Shown: positions 47,816 to 60,279 of the stretch, piece after piece | Numbering within the stretch: position 1 is the first letter of the stretch | Layout: each line of letters opens with the position of its first letter | NCBI GenBank assembly: GCA_022266195.1 | Contig: WHVY01000002.1 | Coordinates: 2,805,001 to 2,869,000, forward strand | Length of the DNA stretch: 64,000 nt | Direction: 5' to 3' | Source: Tetranychus cinnabarinus | Taxonomy: Eukaryota; Arthropoda; Arachnida; Trombidiformes; Tetranychidae | The notes under the pieces: generated by a model | What the model was told of the DNA's origin: nothing | Databases searched by the model: none | What the model saw: only the letters and a program-made list of their open reading frames with translations | Made by a program: the position numbers and the translations under genes

Positions 47816-49716
47816 ATGAGCCCTGTTCGGCTCACTAGTGAGTTATAATTGTATTGAACAAGTGTTAGAGACGATACAATTCGTTCGTCTGCAACGTGTT
47901 TTAATCAAGAAAAAAGTGTATTTTATACATGACACAGCTATGATAAATCTTAGCTTCGCTTTGTTGATTAATCAAATCAGAAGATTCATTCGGCCTTTCA
48001 AATTCTACATGTCAAGTGTGTTTAGCATCACCTATTGAGTTCATTTGTAGCCTTAGCATATTGTTTTGAAACATGATGCCAGTCTACTTTAACCATGATT
48101 AACAGATTCGTAACCACGGAATGACCAAGATCTAATTTCACAAATTACAACACTTTATCTCAGTTCTAGTGAATTCAATGTACCTTTGAATGAAAAAGAG
48201 GCAGTGTCTGGTTTAAATTCTAGCTTTAGATGGAAATGATTAAACAAATAAGATACCATGTTAACGTAAAAGAATAGCTAATTGATAATTTAGTCGACCT
48301 TAGTAACGGCAAAATTGCAGGTCAAAGAGTTTGAAAGCTGTTATCTAATACAAATATTTTCAACGAGTTATGCTAATAAACTTTATTATTAATTCGAGAT
48401 ATTGGTTCACTTGATCACCACATTCAAAACTCTGATGGGTGATTTGAAAAATTAAAACTTTAAATTGACTTCATTTTCATGGCTTCTGAAAAGGGAAAAT
48501 AAATGGAAAGAGACTCTAATTCAACTGAATTTGTTATTCATATCATTATTGATCAGCATGAAAGACTCAATTCAACTAAATCCACGAAAAAATAAAAAAT
48601 CTCTCTTCAGAATTCAAATCTCTGATGAATTAATGAAAAAAGCGACTGGGAAAAATTGCAGAATCCATATTCCATTTAATATTGAGTGAAGGGCAAACAT
48701 TTTTGTTGCCTAGATTGATGGTTAATTGAAAATTTTTTTAATGTTGCTGAGCTAATCTGTGAGTGCATGAATTTTGCACCGAATTGTGATATGACTCATG
48801 GCTTTTTACAAAAGAAGTTGTCAATCAAATCACTACTAATTCGCCTCCAGTAATTGCGTCTAATGAATGATAAATTCAGTTATCTTTTACTGATGAATTG
48901 ATGTACAGAAAATTATACGTAAAGCAGATAAGTTAAACAAGATCAATTAACTAACTCTAGTTAATCACAAGCTTTCTCTGAAAAAAATAAAGTTGAACAA
49001 AACTAACTAACAGATGGACTTAAAGATTGATTAGTACCAATAATACTAGATTGGCTCACGCTTAACGGGAAACGAGTTAGTAAAGGTTACCTTAGCAATA
49101 GATTGCTATCGATAATTGATGAATTAATTTGGTTTGGGTAACTCTACCATTCAACAGTATGGCAAAAAATACATGGAAAGTGAAATAACTAATAGTTGCT
49201 CGTTCTTCTTGAAAGAATAGACGGACTTTGGTGAACTCCACGTACTCACCCAGAACTTGAAAAAATTCTTTTTTTTGCACGATTTGTAATAGCAATAAAT
49301 ATCGGTATTTTTCTTAGTTAAAAGCTAAGCAATCAAAATGAAAAAGCGCAACTAAAGATTGAGTATCTATACAATATATAAAGTCAAAGTATCAAATTTT
49401 TGCGTCAAGATTGTGGCCAAACTGAGCGGATTCCAAGAAAAAAAAATTACACAGTCTGAAAGCCCTGATTCAACTACAACGACGAAAAATAGGAAACCTA
49501 ACCTCAGAACCTCATGACCTCTGAGAAATCATGAAAATAGAGGATGGGGGAAAAAATGTAGAATCCGTATCCAATAACATTGAGAGAGGGGGAAAAACTT
49601 TTTGTTATTTAGGTTGATGGTTGATTGTTGGACCAGGATTTTATGTAAAACTTTGTCATTTGAGTAAAGAGTAAAGAGGGGACCGGCTTTTTTCACCAGT
49701 TTTTTTACCGATTTTT

Positions 49717-50890
49717 CACCGTATTGTCCACCAAACAATCCAACACATCTACCAAATCAACAAAATCAACAAAATCAACAAAATCAAACATCACTTTTTA
49801 AAGAAACTTTTCTCAACAAAATTGTCCATCACTTTAAAGTGGCTTTTTCCACCATTTTTTCAAACAAATTTTTATAAGATTATCTACCACCCAGAACTCA
49901 GATTCTTGAGAAAATTATTTTCATTTTTATTTGTTGACCACTTTGACACCATCTAGCACATCCACTATTAATCACCAAAGTGGTAAAAAATATGGTGGAT
50001 TTGGGTGGTGGATGATCTTATACAGGGTGTAAATGTCAAATACGCGGTTTTGAATCGCTAATAACTTTTTTGTTTTTTGTCCGATTTCGAAATTTTTTTC
50101 CGATTATATGTAGTCAAATAGTGCGAGTTTTGTTCAGAATAGTTCGAAAATTTATATAATTACATTAAGTGCGAGAAATTTCGCTTCAAAGTCAAAAGGT
50201 TGATTTTTGCTTCGGAAATAGTCGAATCCAGAACTTTTTTTTGCCAGGATTCAAGATTGGAAAATTAGCAAATCAGATAATTCTAATCCTGAAAATATTG
50301 AATGCTTAAATTTTTCGCGTGAAAAATATCATGATATTAAAAGTAGACCAATCCAAAATAAAATGTCAATGTTCAAAGCGCGTTTTGCCTACCTTCAAGA
50401 TCCGATATTTTTCGAAGACAAAATCATACAACCACAAAGTGGACATCATTCGATAGATAATTTTTCGTTGTATTTTTCAGGCAAAAAAGATTCATGAAAT
50501 TGTGAAAATTTGACTATTTTTGAGGTGATTTGAGGCAAAAATGAACTTTTTTGACTTTGAGGCGAAATTTCTAGCACTTAAGGTAATTATATAAATTTTT
50601 GAACTATTGTGAACAAAACTCGCACTATTTGACTACATATAATCGAAAAAAATTTCGAAATCGGACAAAGAACAAAAAAGTTATTAGCGATTCAAAACCG
50701 CGTATTTGACATTTACACCCTGTATAAAAATTGTTTGAAAATGCGTGTGAAAAAAGCCACTCTAAAGTGATGGACAATTTAGTGGACAGTTTTGTTGAGA
50801 AAAGTTTCTTTAAAAACTGATGTTGTTTAATTTAATTGATTTGGTATATGTGTTGGATTGAGCGGTGGACAATACCGTGAAAAGACGCTT
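49717..50890. mobile_element. Foldback element of ~1.17 kb carrying a nested element
   Basis: 49727-49890 and 50728-50886 are inverted relatives (cgtattgtccacc, caatccaacacat, aaagaaacttttctcaacaaaa, tgtccatcactttaaagtggc). The element at 50021-50724 is inserted between them. (aaatcaac)n words occur in the left arm. Confidence 0.7.
50021..50724. mobile_element. 704-bp non-autonomous element with ~180-bp inverted repeats
   Basis: The ends TACAGGGTGTAAATGTCAAA and its exact mirror extend inward for about 180 bp (gaatcgctaataactttttt, tagtcaaatagtgcgagttt). TA flanks both sides (50019-50020 and 50725-50726). No coding capacity. It inserted into the foldback element around it. Confidence 0.85.
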
Positions 50891-51565
50891 AGCATGGGTG
50901 GTTAAAAGAAATTTACGATCATTCATGATCGTGCCTCAGCTTGTTTAACATAATTATACTGGCAAAAGAATGACAAAATTGTCTAAATTGTGTTCAAAAA
51001 TGCTTTAAACAGCCCATAGCCATCATTGGTTCGATTTATTATATATTTCACCGATTTGAAAATAATAAAAAGTTTGAATGAATAAAAAAAATATCCTCAC
51101 TTGCGTCAATTGATCTTCAAGGTTAGTCAAAGAAAACAATGAAACACAAAAAATATAATTTTTTCATGCCATCCTTGCCTGATGAAACTTTCAACACAAT
51201 TTAACTAACGATTATCGTAAGCATCAAATTAAGTCACAGACCTTATGGTTGACATTTCTGCACAAATGATCAACAAATTGTAATACATCCAATAGGCAGT
51301 GTGGTGACGACTTTAGTCTGTCAATGTTTCATCAACACATTGCTGTTATCAATTTTTATTTTTGATGATTGAATGAAAATTGTTTTGTTCAAGATGTATT
51401 ACAATGAACATTTCATCGCCATTCATGCATGTTTATTGTTTTATTAAAATGATTCGAGTTATGAAAGTTATTTTTGACTTTTTGTAAAATGATTGGAAAG
51501 ATTGACATTTTTGTATTTTTTGTAATTTTTGTAGCATTTGTATCTACTTCTTACTCGATATCTAG

Positions 51566-51575
51566 TATTTAAAAG
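51566..51575 (+). promoter_or_regulatory. TATA-like box of beta-mannosidase copy 2
   Basis: TATTTAAAAG, mirror of the site in arm 1. Confidence 0.45.
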
Positions 51576-51647
51576 CTCGAACAAAATCATGATTCTAATC
51601 ATAATACCAAGTTATATTGGTAGATACAAGTTACAAAAAAGTTAATC

Positions 51648-54622
51648 ATGATCGGACTTATTTGTTTGATTATTGTTAATTCAATTTTCCAATGTTCGGG
51701 AAAAATTATTTCCTTGAATTCTAGTGATTGGAATCTAAAAGATGATTCTGGACAATGTAAGTAATGAAACATTAAATTTTACCGCTAATCAGCTCTGTTT
51801 AACTCTTTTAACGGTCTTTTTTAGATGTAATCGATGGCGCTACTGTTCCTGGTGGATTGTATACAGAGCTTGTTGATCATGGAATCATTGGTGATCCAAA
51901 CTATGGTTATGATGATTACAATCAACGTGTTTGGTCCAAGAAATTGTGGACATGGACAAGAAATTTCGATGGTAAGTACAATGAAACGGTTAGCTTTTTC
52001 AATGAATTACCTTTCGTTACTTTTCCTCTATCTTTACTTATAGTCAGCAGTGATGATCTTAAATCTTCCAATGAAATTTACCTCGTTGCTCATGGTATTG
52101 ACACTGTTTCAAAGGTCTACATCAATGATCAAGTTGTTGGGGACACCAACAATATGTTCAGACGATATCGATTCAAGGTTAATGATAAACTAAAGGCTGG
52201 CTCAAACAGTATCAAGATTGAGGTATACAATCCCTACGCTTATGCTCAAGAGCAATACAATAAATTCAAGGGTCAATATGGTTACGATATGGTTCCTCAA
52301 TGTTTCCCTGATGGTTCAGATTATGGTGAATGTCATGCTAGCTTTATCCGAAAGATGATGTGGGGATGGGGACCTGCTTTCCGTACCAGTGGTATTTACT
52401 TGCCTGTTGAGATTGAGATTATCGAATCCACAAATAAATTGGAAAACTTCTGGACTACAATTACATCATTAGATGAAAATAAATGGTCTGTTGACTTGAG
52501 TTTAGCTTTATCTCGACCAGAGTCTGGTAAACAAGTCAATGTTGAAGTTACCCTTTCAACTAATGATCCTAACTACGAGAAGGAATTGACTATTTACAGT
52601 GGATCCATCAATACTGATTCATCTACCGATACTTATCGTATTTCTAGTATTCCTGTTGAAAAATCTCGTGTTGGTAAATGGTGGCCAAATGGAGCTACAT
52701 ATGTGCAAAACAATCAAATTGTAGCTCGACCTCGTACCTTGTACAATGTTAAGGTTACTCTTAAGCCATCAGATGGATCTAAGCAACAATCAATGGTAAA
52801 AAGAACTGGATTCAGGGAAATTAAATTGATCCAAGAGACTCCAAAGGTTGATGGAAAAGATTATCCTGGACTTTCATTCCGATTCGAAGTAAATGGAGAA
52901 CCTTTCTATATCAAGGGATCTAACTTCTACCCAACATCAGTCCACACTGAGAATGAAAACCGAGACAAGGATTACGTCAAGAAGACTTTACAAGCCGCTG
53001 TTGACTCTCAACAAAACATGCTTCGTATCTGGGGTGGTGGAATCTACCAAACTGATTACTTTTACGATTTAGCTGATGAAATGGGTCTTCTTATATGGCA
53101 AGATTTCATGTTTGTTTGTGCTACTTATCCTACTGATCCAGAGTTTTTGGATAATGTTAAGGTTGAAGTTGAACAACAAGTTACCAGATTGGTTCATCAT
53201 CCAAGTATTGCTATTTGGTCTGGAAGCAATGAAAATGAATTGGCCATTGGTACACATTGGTGGTGGCCCAGATTGGAAGATAAATACTCAACCTATGTTG
53301 AAGACTTTAAGAAGTTGTACACAGAAACTATCAAAACAATTGTCTTTAAATATGACACCACTCGTCCATATGTTGTTTCAAGTCCATCCAATGGAGCTTT
53401 CACTGAACAAAATGGAGGTTTCTCGAGTAACGCTGATGATCATTTCTATGGTGATATTCACTTCTATTACCATGAAGCTGATGCTTGGGAACAAAAGAAT
53501 TACCCTGCTGCTCGATTTATCTCAGAATTTGGTTTCGAATCATTGCCATCTTATGAATCGTATGCTACATCAGTTCCCGAATCCGAGCTTGTCTATCCTT
53601 TCAGTGGATGGTTAGAGCATCGAGCTAGTGGTGATCGTCTTAAGGAAATTGAGACAATGGTTGACTATTACATGGGAAAACCAACTGAAACTGGTAAAAA
53701 TGGTTATCTCAAGATGACTTATTTATCTCAAATTCTTCAAGCTGTTGCTAATAAGCGTGAAATGGAATTTTTCCTTCGAAATCGTGAAATCAATACTGCT
53801 GATGGATCTGGATTTACTTGGGGTGCCATGTATTGGATATTCAATGATATTTGGGTTGCTTCTGGTTGGTCAACCATTGAATTTGGAACTGCTAAATGGA
53901 AGATGGCTCAATATTTCCTCAGAGATTCATACAAGCCTGTATTTGGACAGATTTATACAGAAAATGATCAATTGAAAGCTGTTATTAATAACGATGTTTC
54001 TGGTAAAGTCAACGTTGCCGTTACTATTAATGTTCATCAACTTGATTCATTCAACAAACAAACAATTGCAGACCAAACTAATGATGTTGACAGGTAAATT
54101 GTTTATGATCAAATATGTTCAAGTCAATTGATTTCATTTTTTTGCTATTCTCTGTGTAGTTTCAAAGCCACCGTAGTTTATGATAAAAAATTGAGTGAAG
54201 CTGTTAGTTCTGATTTGAAGAACTGTGTTGTTGAACTTAAATACAACACTGTCCAATCATCAGTAGCTGATGTCAATTCTGGTGAAAATTTCCTTCTATT
54301 GGCCAAGCCCAAGGAATTGAACCTTAAACAAAGTAACATTAAGATCAATGATGTTTCAAAAGACGACAGCGATGCTGGCAAGAAATCACTCAGCAGTTAT
54401 TCAAACATTTATAAAATCAATTTATCCACCGATTATCCAGCTTTATTCGTTTGGCTTGATTTCAAGGTAGGATCTGGAATTGATGGAGTCTTCTCAACTA
54501 ATGGATTCAACATGCTTGACTCATCTAAAGAAGTATTCTTTGGAACTAACAAACAAATCTCGGTCGACGATATCAAAAACTTATTGACTGTCACTCATCT
54601 TAAAGAAAATAAGATAAGATAA
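51648..54622 (+). CDS. Secreted GH2 beta-mannosidase, copy 2, altered C-terminus
   Basis: Exons 51648-51756, 51825-51971, 52044-54093 and 54160-54622 give 2769 nt and 922 residues. The protein equals copy 1 through the whole catalytic part (acid/base E482 at 53231-53233, nucleophile E580 at 53525-53527). Only the last residues differ: HLKENKIR instead of HLKENIN, because a 356-bp insertion begins at the final codons. The change lies at the extreme C-terminus and probably does not affect activity. The gene is divergent from copy 1 across the 4.1-kb spacer and convergent with lipocalin copy 2. The same 72-bp, stop-free intron is present (51972-52043). The near-perfect identity with copy 1 points to a very recent duplication or gene conversion. 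Confidence 0.94.
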
Positions 54623-54671
54623 ATCCCCATTCAATAAGATAACTGCCGAGAATAACGCGCAACACCCTTTA

Positions 54672-54975
54672 GATGGATCAATACTTTCTCAGAGATTCAT
54701 ACAAGCCTGTATTTGGACAACTTTATACAGAAAATGATCAATTGAAGGCTGTTATTAATAACGATGTTTCTGCTAAAGTCAACGTTGCTATTAATGTTCA
54801 TCAACTCAATTCATTCAACAAACAAACAATTGCATAATACAAAACTGTCCAATCATCAGTAGCTGATTTTAATTCTGGGGAAAATTTCCTTTTCTTTGAA
54901 ACTAACAAACAAATCTCGGTCGATGATATCAAAAATTTTTTGACTGTCACTCATCTTAAAGAAAATATTAACTAA
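54672..54975 (+). pseudogene. Partial beta-mannosidase 3' end behind copy 2
   Basis: Directly after the copy 2 stop, a diverged and internally deleted copy of the end of the gene follows: tttctcagagattcatacaa (exon 3), an early stop (gcataa), then tgtccaatcatcagtagctg and aacaaacaaatctcggtcga (exon 4), ending KENIN as in copy 1. The intron between the exons is missing, with about 300 bp of exon sequence also lost. The junction at 54649-54664 carries aacacccttta, the MITE end word. Confidence 0.85.
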
Positions 54976-55430
54976 AATGTGATTTCATCTGTTTTATATG
55001 TTTATCCACCATAAAGTGAACGAAAAGAATGATATTAGCATCTTAATTGTTGAATAAAATTCATTTGAAAAGTTAATTATGTACAGGGTGTTAGAAAATT
55101 GACTACCGGTGTTTAAACTTGCATAGAATCTGAACGAATAGGAATTTTCTTAAGATCTTCATCTCATTCGAAAGAGCAATTATCGCGATGACCTCGCTTA
55201 CTTTCTTCTTTAGTTGCTGACAGTCAAAACTCAAAACACGTAAGATTTGGCTATTTGTTCCTCTATTTGACCCTTCACTTTCTACATTTCGGTGCTTACA
55301 GTATTTTAGACATTCTTTGATTATGCAATGAAATATATATTTAATTAAAGTATAAATTGTTTAGTTTAAGGATACATTGAAAATTGGATTTGTATCAGCA
55401 TTGATCATCATTTTTTAATAAACTGGTCAA
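54976..55430. other. Intergenic between convergent genes in arm 2
   Basis: Mirror of 42706-43160 with a few base differences; no gene. Confidence 0.6.
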
Positions 55431-56350
55431 TCAATAATGGCAGTCTTTTTGGTTTGTTGCTATGAAGTAATCGGTAGAGACACCAGCTTTATTAATCAAC
55501 AAATCGGTCAGTTCAGCATACTTTTCAGCATCCATGGTGTTAGCCCTGGATAAGATGACACCAGTTTCTGTGATAATAATGAAAGTTGAATTATCATTAG
55601 TCAAATCGATTTGCATAATCATTGAGTTTAATGCACATTGAGTTTATCAAATTGAGAGATACTTACGGACTGGAGATTGAGAAGGATCAAGGAAGCAAAT
55701 ATAAGCAGCTAGATAATTATCGAAATCAGTATCGACCAAATAGACGTTAGTTGAAGATGACGTAGCTGTAAATATGAAAATATTAATCAAAATAATTATT
55801 GATTGCAATGAAAATAATTTTAGTATTTGCATCTATTGTTAAATTAACGAATGTATGATACAAATGATGAAAAGTAAAGCAGACAAAACTACTTACTGGA
55901 TGGTGATGTGTGAAGTTTAAGTAAATTCTGATTATCAGTACGTTCGAATAAACCAACACCAGAATTTTTTGAGCCACTAGACGATGGATTAATAATTTGC
56001 ATTACAAACAATTAAACTCAATTGATTGTGTCTACTTACTCTGGATCAGTTGCATTCATTGTAAGATTAAAGTTTCCATCCTTTTTTGGAGTGAAATCCG
56101 CGGTAACACATTTTGGTTGATTTTCGGTTCCAGAAAAAGTTGGTCCAGCAATTTGATACCATCGGCCGGCAATCTAAACAATGAAACACCAAATTAATGG
56201 ATGCAGTTTAAAGTATTGGCTAAATTTATTAAATAATTATAAACGTACTTTGGCAACATCAGAGACAGGGACAGTTGGAGGAACTGGGCATTGAGCAAGG
56301 GTTGAAGAAGCAACAGCAAAGACAATGAAGAGAGTGGCGATCATTTTCAT
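55431..56350 (-). CDS. Secreted apolipoprotein D-like lipocalin, copy 2
   Basis: Exons 56249-56350, 56040-56173, 55897-55976, 55667-55765 and 55431-55567 encode the same 183 residues as copy 1: signal peptide, GRW at 37-39, four cysteines, ApoD-like ILSRANTM strand. The TATA box is at 56440-56446. Its flanking bases agree with copy 3 rather than copy 1 at every difference I checked (for example the 5' leader reads attagtatcag, not attagcatcag). Copies 2 and 3 are therefore the closest pair even though they are in opposite orientation. Convergent with beta-mannosidase copy 2. Confidence 0.92.
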
Positions 56351-56784
56351 ATTATAATAGTTTTTGCACGAAAAATTGAATGAATGTTAGTTAATGAAAC
56401 TTGTTGATTAACTGATACTAATGTGTTTAATTTCATCGCTTTTATACTTCATTTCATGACACATTCACTCTGTACAGTACATGCATTTGTATTGTATTGA
56501 TTGTTCAACCTGAGTCACCAATGAATAAAACTATTTTCAAACAATAAATATTGAAATCACGGTAAAAAGATAAGTTAAGTTAGATCTAGATCTACGATAA
56601 GTCTGTTATTTGTAAATTTCATGAGAAGGATGTGAAGATTATATTCACTATCATCTCATATTTAATGAGAAATTCGATTATTGATTCCTGGAAAAAATTC
56701 TTCATTCCCTTTGGTTTGAAGTATTAAATGTGTATCCAAGGGGCAAAGAGTTTGGTTAACGATAATCTAATATTATTGCATTAT

Positions 56785-58631
56785 TGTCTGAGCGAAGCGA
56801 AGACATATGAGGTGAAAATGAGAATTTTTGTTCGACGATAACTCAAAAATAATAATCACGATTTTGATGAAATCTTCAGAATAGTTTGCTTTAAGGGTCG
56901 AAATTTACTGTATAGTTTTTGGTGAAGATTGGCCCAGTCCCAAAATTTGGGGATATTTTCTATAAATAGAGGGCGCCACAACAATTTGTCACTTTTTGCA
57001 TTAATTGACACAAATGGGCAAATACGGGTAAAAATTAATTTATTTCGCATTAAGACTCTGTTAGTTTGTAGGGACATAAAACCTGAGTCCGTTTGTGCGA
57101 TTTAAAAATTTCTCTGATCCAGTTTTTGAGAAAAGCCAGTTCAAAGTGCAAACTTCGATCGCCTTTTTTTCAATTATGGGACAAGATTTTTTCATGAAAC
57201 CTGTGGCTTCATTGTGATACATAATTGATTAAAATCAACTGATACTTTCAATCACTAAATTACAATTCAATCAGTATCTTAAAAAAGCTTGCCAGCTCTA
57301 TGGAAAGGAGTGGTGCCAAAAAATCTGACTTTCGAGTTAAGAGTTGGAACTTTGTAAGTTTGTAGGGCCATAAAAACTGAGTCCATTAATGGCATTAAAA
57401 ATTTTCTCCGATCGACAGTTTTCGAGAAAATCGAGGTCAAAGTGCAAACTTCGATCGCCTTTTTTTCAATTATGGGACAAGATTTTTTCATGAAACTTAT
57501 TTTTCTGAGGTAACTTTTGATGGTCTAACAGAAAATGGGATTATTTTGAAAAATAAAATTCTCTGTTTCTGTGATCACAGATCACTTCGATTTTCGGTTA
57601 AACCTCCGCCATTCCGTGACCATAATAGCTAGAGATCTGAAACTCATTATTTGTCGATAAAAAATGTCGGTACATATCATCGATCGAAAACTTTTTTCAA
57701 TTTATCAACAGTTCTCTTGATTTTGGCCATTGACCTGAAAACTTTGAACCTCAATATCTCGCGACTGGTAGTACCCACAGTCACCATTTTTTATCTAATC
57801 AATAGCTTTTCGCCTAGACTAGATTAAATTCGACATTTTTAATCATAAAAAAGAGTTATAGCATTGAAGTTCTTGTTTTGTCAGATTTCATTGTTCGTTT
57901 AATAATGTGAATGATTATTCAATCACAAATCATAGAACGCGTTATAAAGATATTCATTTATAAAAGAGAATCAGGTCGATTTTTTAAATGAAAAGTAGTC
58001 TAATATTATAGTCCATGTCAAACTGTTTGATAGGATAAAAAATGGTGACTGTGGGTACTACCAGTCGCGAGATATTGAGGTTCAAAGTTTTCAGGCCAAT
58101 GGCCAAAATCAAGAAAACTGTTGATCAATTGAAAAAAGTTTTCGATCGATGATATGTACCGACATTTTTTATCGACAAATAATGAGTTTCAGATCTCTAG
58201 CTCTTATGGTCACGGAATGGCGGAGGTTTAACCGAAAATCGAAGTGATCTGTGATCACAGAAACAGAGAATTTTATTTTTCAAAATAATCCCATTTTCTG
58301 TTAGACCATCAAAAGTTACCTCAGAAAAATAAGTTTCATGAAAAAATCTTGTCCCATAATTGAAAAAAAGGCGATCGAAGTTTGCACTTTGACCTCGATT
58401 TTCTCGAAAACTGTCGATCGGAGAAAATTTTTAATGCCATTAATGGACTCAGTTTTTATGGCCCTACAAACTTACAAAGTTCCAACTCTTAACTCGAAAG
58501 TCAGATTTTTTGGCACCACTCCTTTCCATAGAGCTGGCAAGCTTTTTTAAGATACTGATTGAATTGTAATTTAGTGATTGAAAGTATCAGTTGATTTTAA
58601 TCAATTATGTATCACAATGAAGCCACAGGTT
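56785..58631. repeat. Palindromic repeat, ~600-bp arms, with internal direct repeat
   Basis: 57198-57796 and 58033-58631 are near-perfect inverted copies (positions sum to 115829). A diverged direct copy of part of the left arm lies just outside, at about 57060-57195 (caaagtgcaaacttcgatcg, caattatgggacaaga). The two 70-residue frames in the arms mirror each other and resemble no protein. No target duplication was identified; probably a non-autonomous foldback transposon. Confidence 0.75.
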
Positions 58632-60089
58632 TGGACATTTTGGCCATTCAGTTTTTCAATCGTTTTCACATTTATACCCATGAGATTATTGTTTTTAACT
58701 TTGCAACCTTACTTATCAACAACCCTTTATGTTATGATTGTCGATTGACAGTGGAAGAATCTGAAAGGTGTTTCAATAAAATTCAACTTTAAAAGTAAAA
58801 AAAGACAAATGTTTTCCATCGAGTTATAAACTTTATTCATAACCCTTGGTACTCGTTGACCTGATCACCACATTCAACTCTCTGATGGGTAAATTAAAAA
58901 AACTAAACATCAAATGGATGAAAATGGTTATAAAATGGTTGTTAATGTTCAGATAAACATAAAATACTGGAAATGAGTTAATCCTCGCAAACCATTTGTC
59001 ATGACTTATGACTTCTGAAAAGTGAAAAGAAAAGAAAAGAAAGAAATTCTACAGCTCAATTTGTCAATCAAATCATTATTGATTCACTTCCAGTAATTGT
59101 TTCTAAATAGTAAAACAATTTGAAGGCTGTGCAGCATGAAAGCATACGTAAATCAGATAAGTTACAAGATCAATCAACTAACTCTGTTAATCACAAGCTT
59201 TCTCTGAAAAAAATAAAGTTGAACATAACTAAAAAACAGACTGAACTTAAAGGCTACCACAACAATGAAGTTGCCATAACTGCAAAAGACTTGTATCACA
59301 AAAAACTTACCTTTGTCTTTTTGAAAATAAATTTAATATTCTGAAAGCAGACATTAAAGATTTTAGGACACATTACAAGCATAGCAAGGTTCGATCACAA
59401 TCGTGAACTAAAGTTTTTCGATGAACTCATTCATTTAATACAGTATGTATAATTTAATAATGTATTACAGCATTTCTCGATAACTTAAGACAAGTTCCCA
59501 TAATGTTTATAGTCTGCTTCTCAAAATGTTCAGACAAAATCTTAAGCCAGTCGTAAAACCAGTTACTCTTCTCAAAATGTTTCGACAGTTCGCATATTGT
59601 TTAGTCAAGTTCTCAGAGCATTTAGACAAACGGGTTTCTCAAACCGAATTGAAAAGGCAGAAGCAATCAGAGTTGGATTTGGAATATAAGTTTTAAGTTT
59701 AGTGACTAAAGCTTTACTGTATTAGCTAAAGCAGGGTGAGATAAGGGCTTGTGGTCGGACAAAGTGAAGCTCCATAGTAAATAAATATCAAAACGAACCT
59801 TAATTAAAAAAATATGTAACAATTATAAAATTATTATTTTGAAACGATTAATCAATTATATCAAATATGTAATTAAAACGTAAATTGTTTTTCGACGAAC
59901 CTAAAAATTTCATTGTTCTGTTGAATTCGAAGATGATGAGCATGTTAATGATGATATTGACAGTTGCACGGTGAATTTATTCATCTAAATTTGATGTGTT
60001 ACATTTCTTTTGATAGCATTTGATTAATCCGAAAAACTTCCAATACGAAAAAGCTTTTGAATTTGTAATGAAATGTACATCATGGAATA
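58632..60089. repeat. Spacer with dispersed repeat and decayed tandem repeat
   Basis: 58990-59350 is a copy of the dispersed spacer repeat that also precedes the other serine protease homologs. 59490-59640 holds a worn tandem repeat around the word ttctcaaaatgtttmgaca (about five units). No gene recognised. Confidence 0.5.
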
Positions 60090-60169
60090 CAGGGGATTCC
60101 CTTACATTGTTTTTTGCATAGCGTACACATGGACATCTAACTGAGAATCATGTTTCCGATTGATTTTAG

Positions 60170-60176
60170 TATAAAA
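60170..60176 (+). promoter_or_regulatory. TATA box of serine protease homolog copy 3
   Basis: TATAAAA in the context shared with copies 1 and 2, 110 bp upstream of the ATG. Confidence 0.6.
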
Positions 60177-60279
60177 GAATCAACTACTATCGAATCTTAA
60201 TCACTCTAGCAAAAGCTAAAGTATCGTCAACAGTTTAATTCCAAGTATCAATAAAAATCCTAATAACTCAACTGTTACA

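Larger units (their letters stand above)
46837..50943. other. Palindrome spacer filled with nested transposon debris
   Basis: The spacer between the arms holds a MULE relic in two parts, a 737-bp insertion, copies of dispersed repeats (48540-49020 and 49400-49690) and a foldback element with a nested 704-bp element. No intact gene is present. 47838-48470 shows nothing recognisable. Confidence 0.65.
50944..56715 (-). repeat. Palindrome arm 2 (beta-mannosidase + lipocalin)
   Basis: Reverse copy of 41421-46836. In the beta-mannosidase half, positions sum to 97780 with their partners; beyond the insertion they sum to 98136. The 356-bp difference is the insertion at 54615-54975. Outside the arm, 56716-56784 still matches the flank of lipocalin copy 3 (62352-62420) but not that of copy 1. 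Confidence 0.95.
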
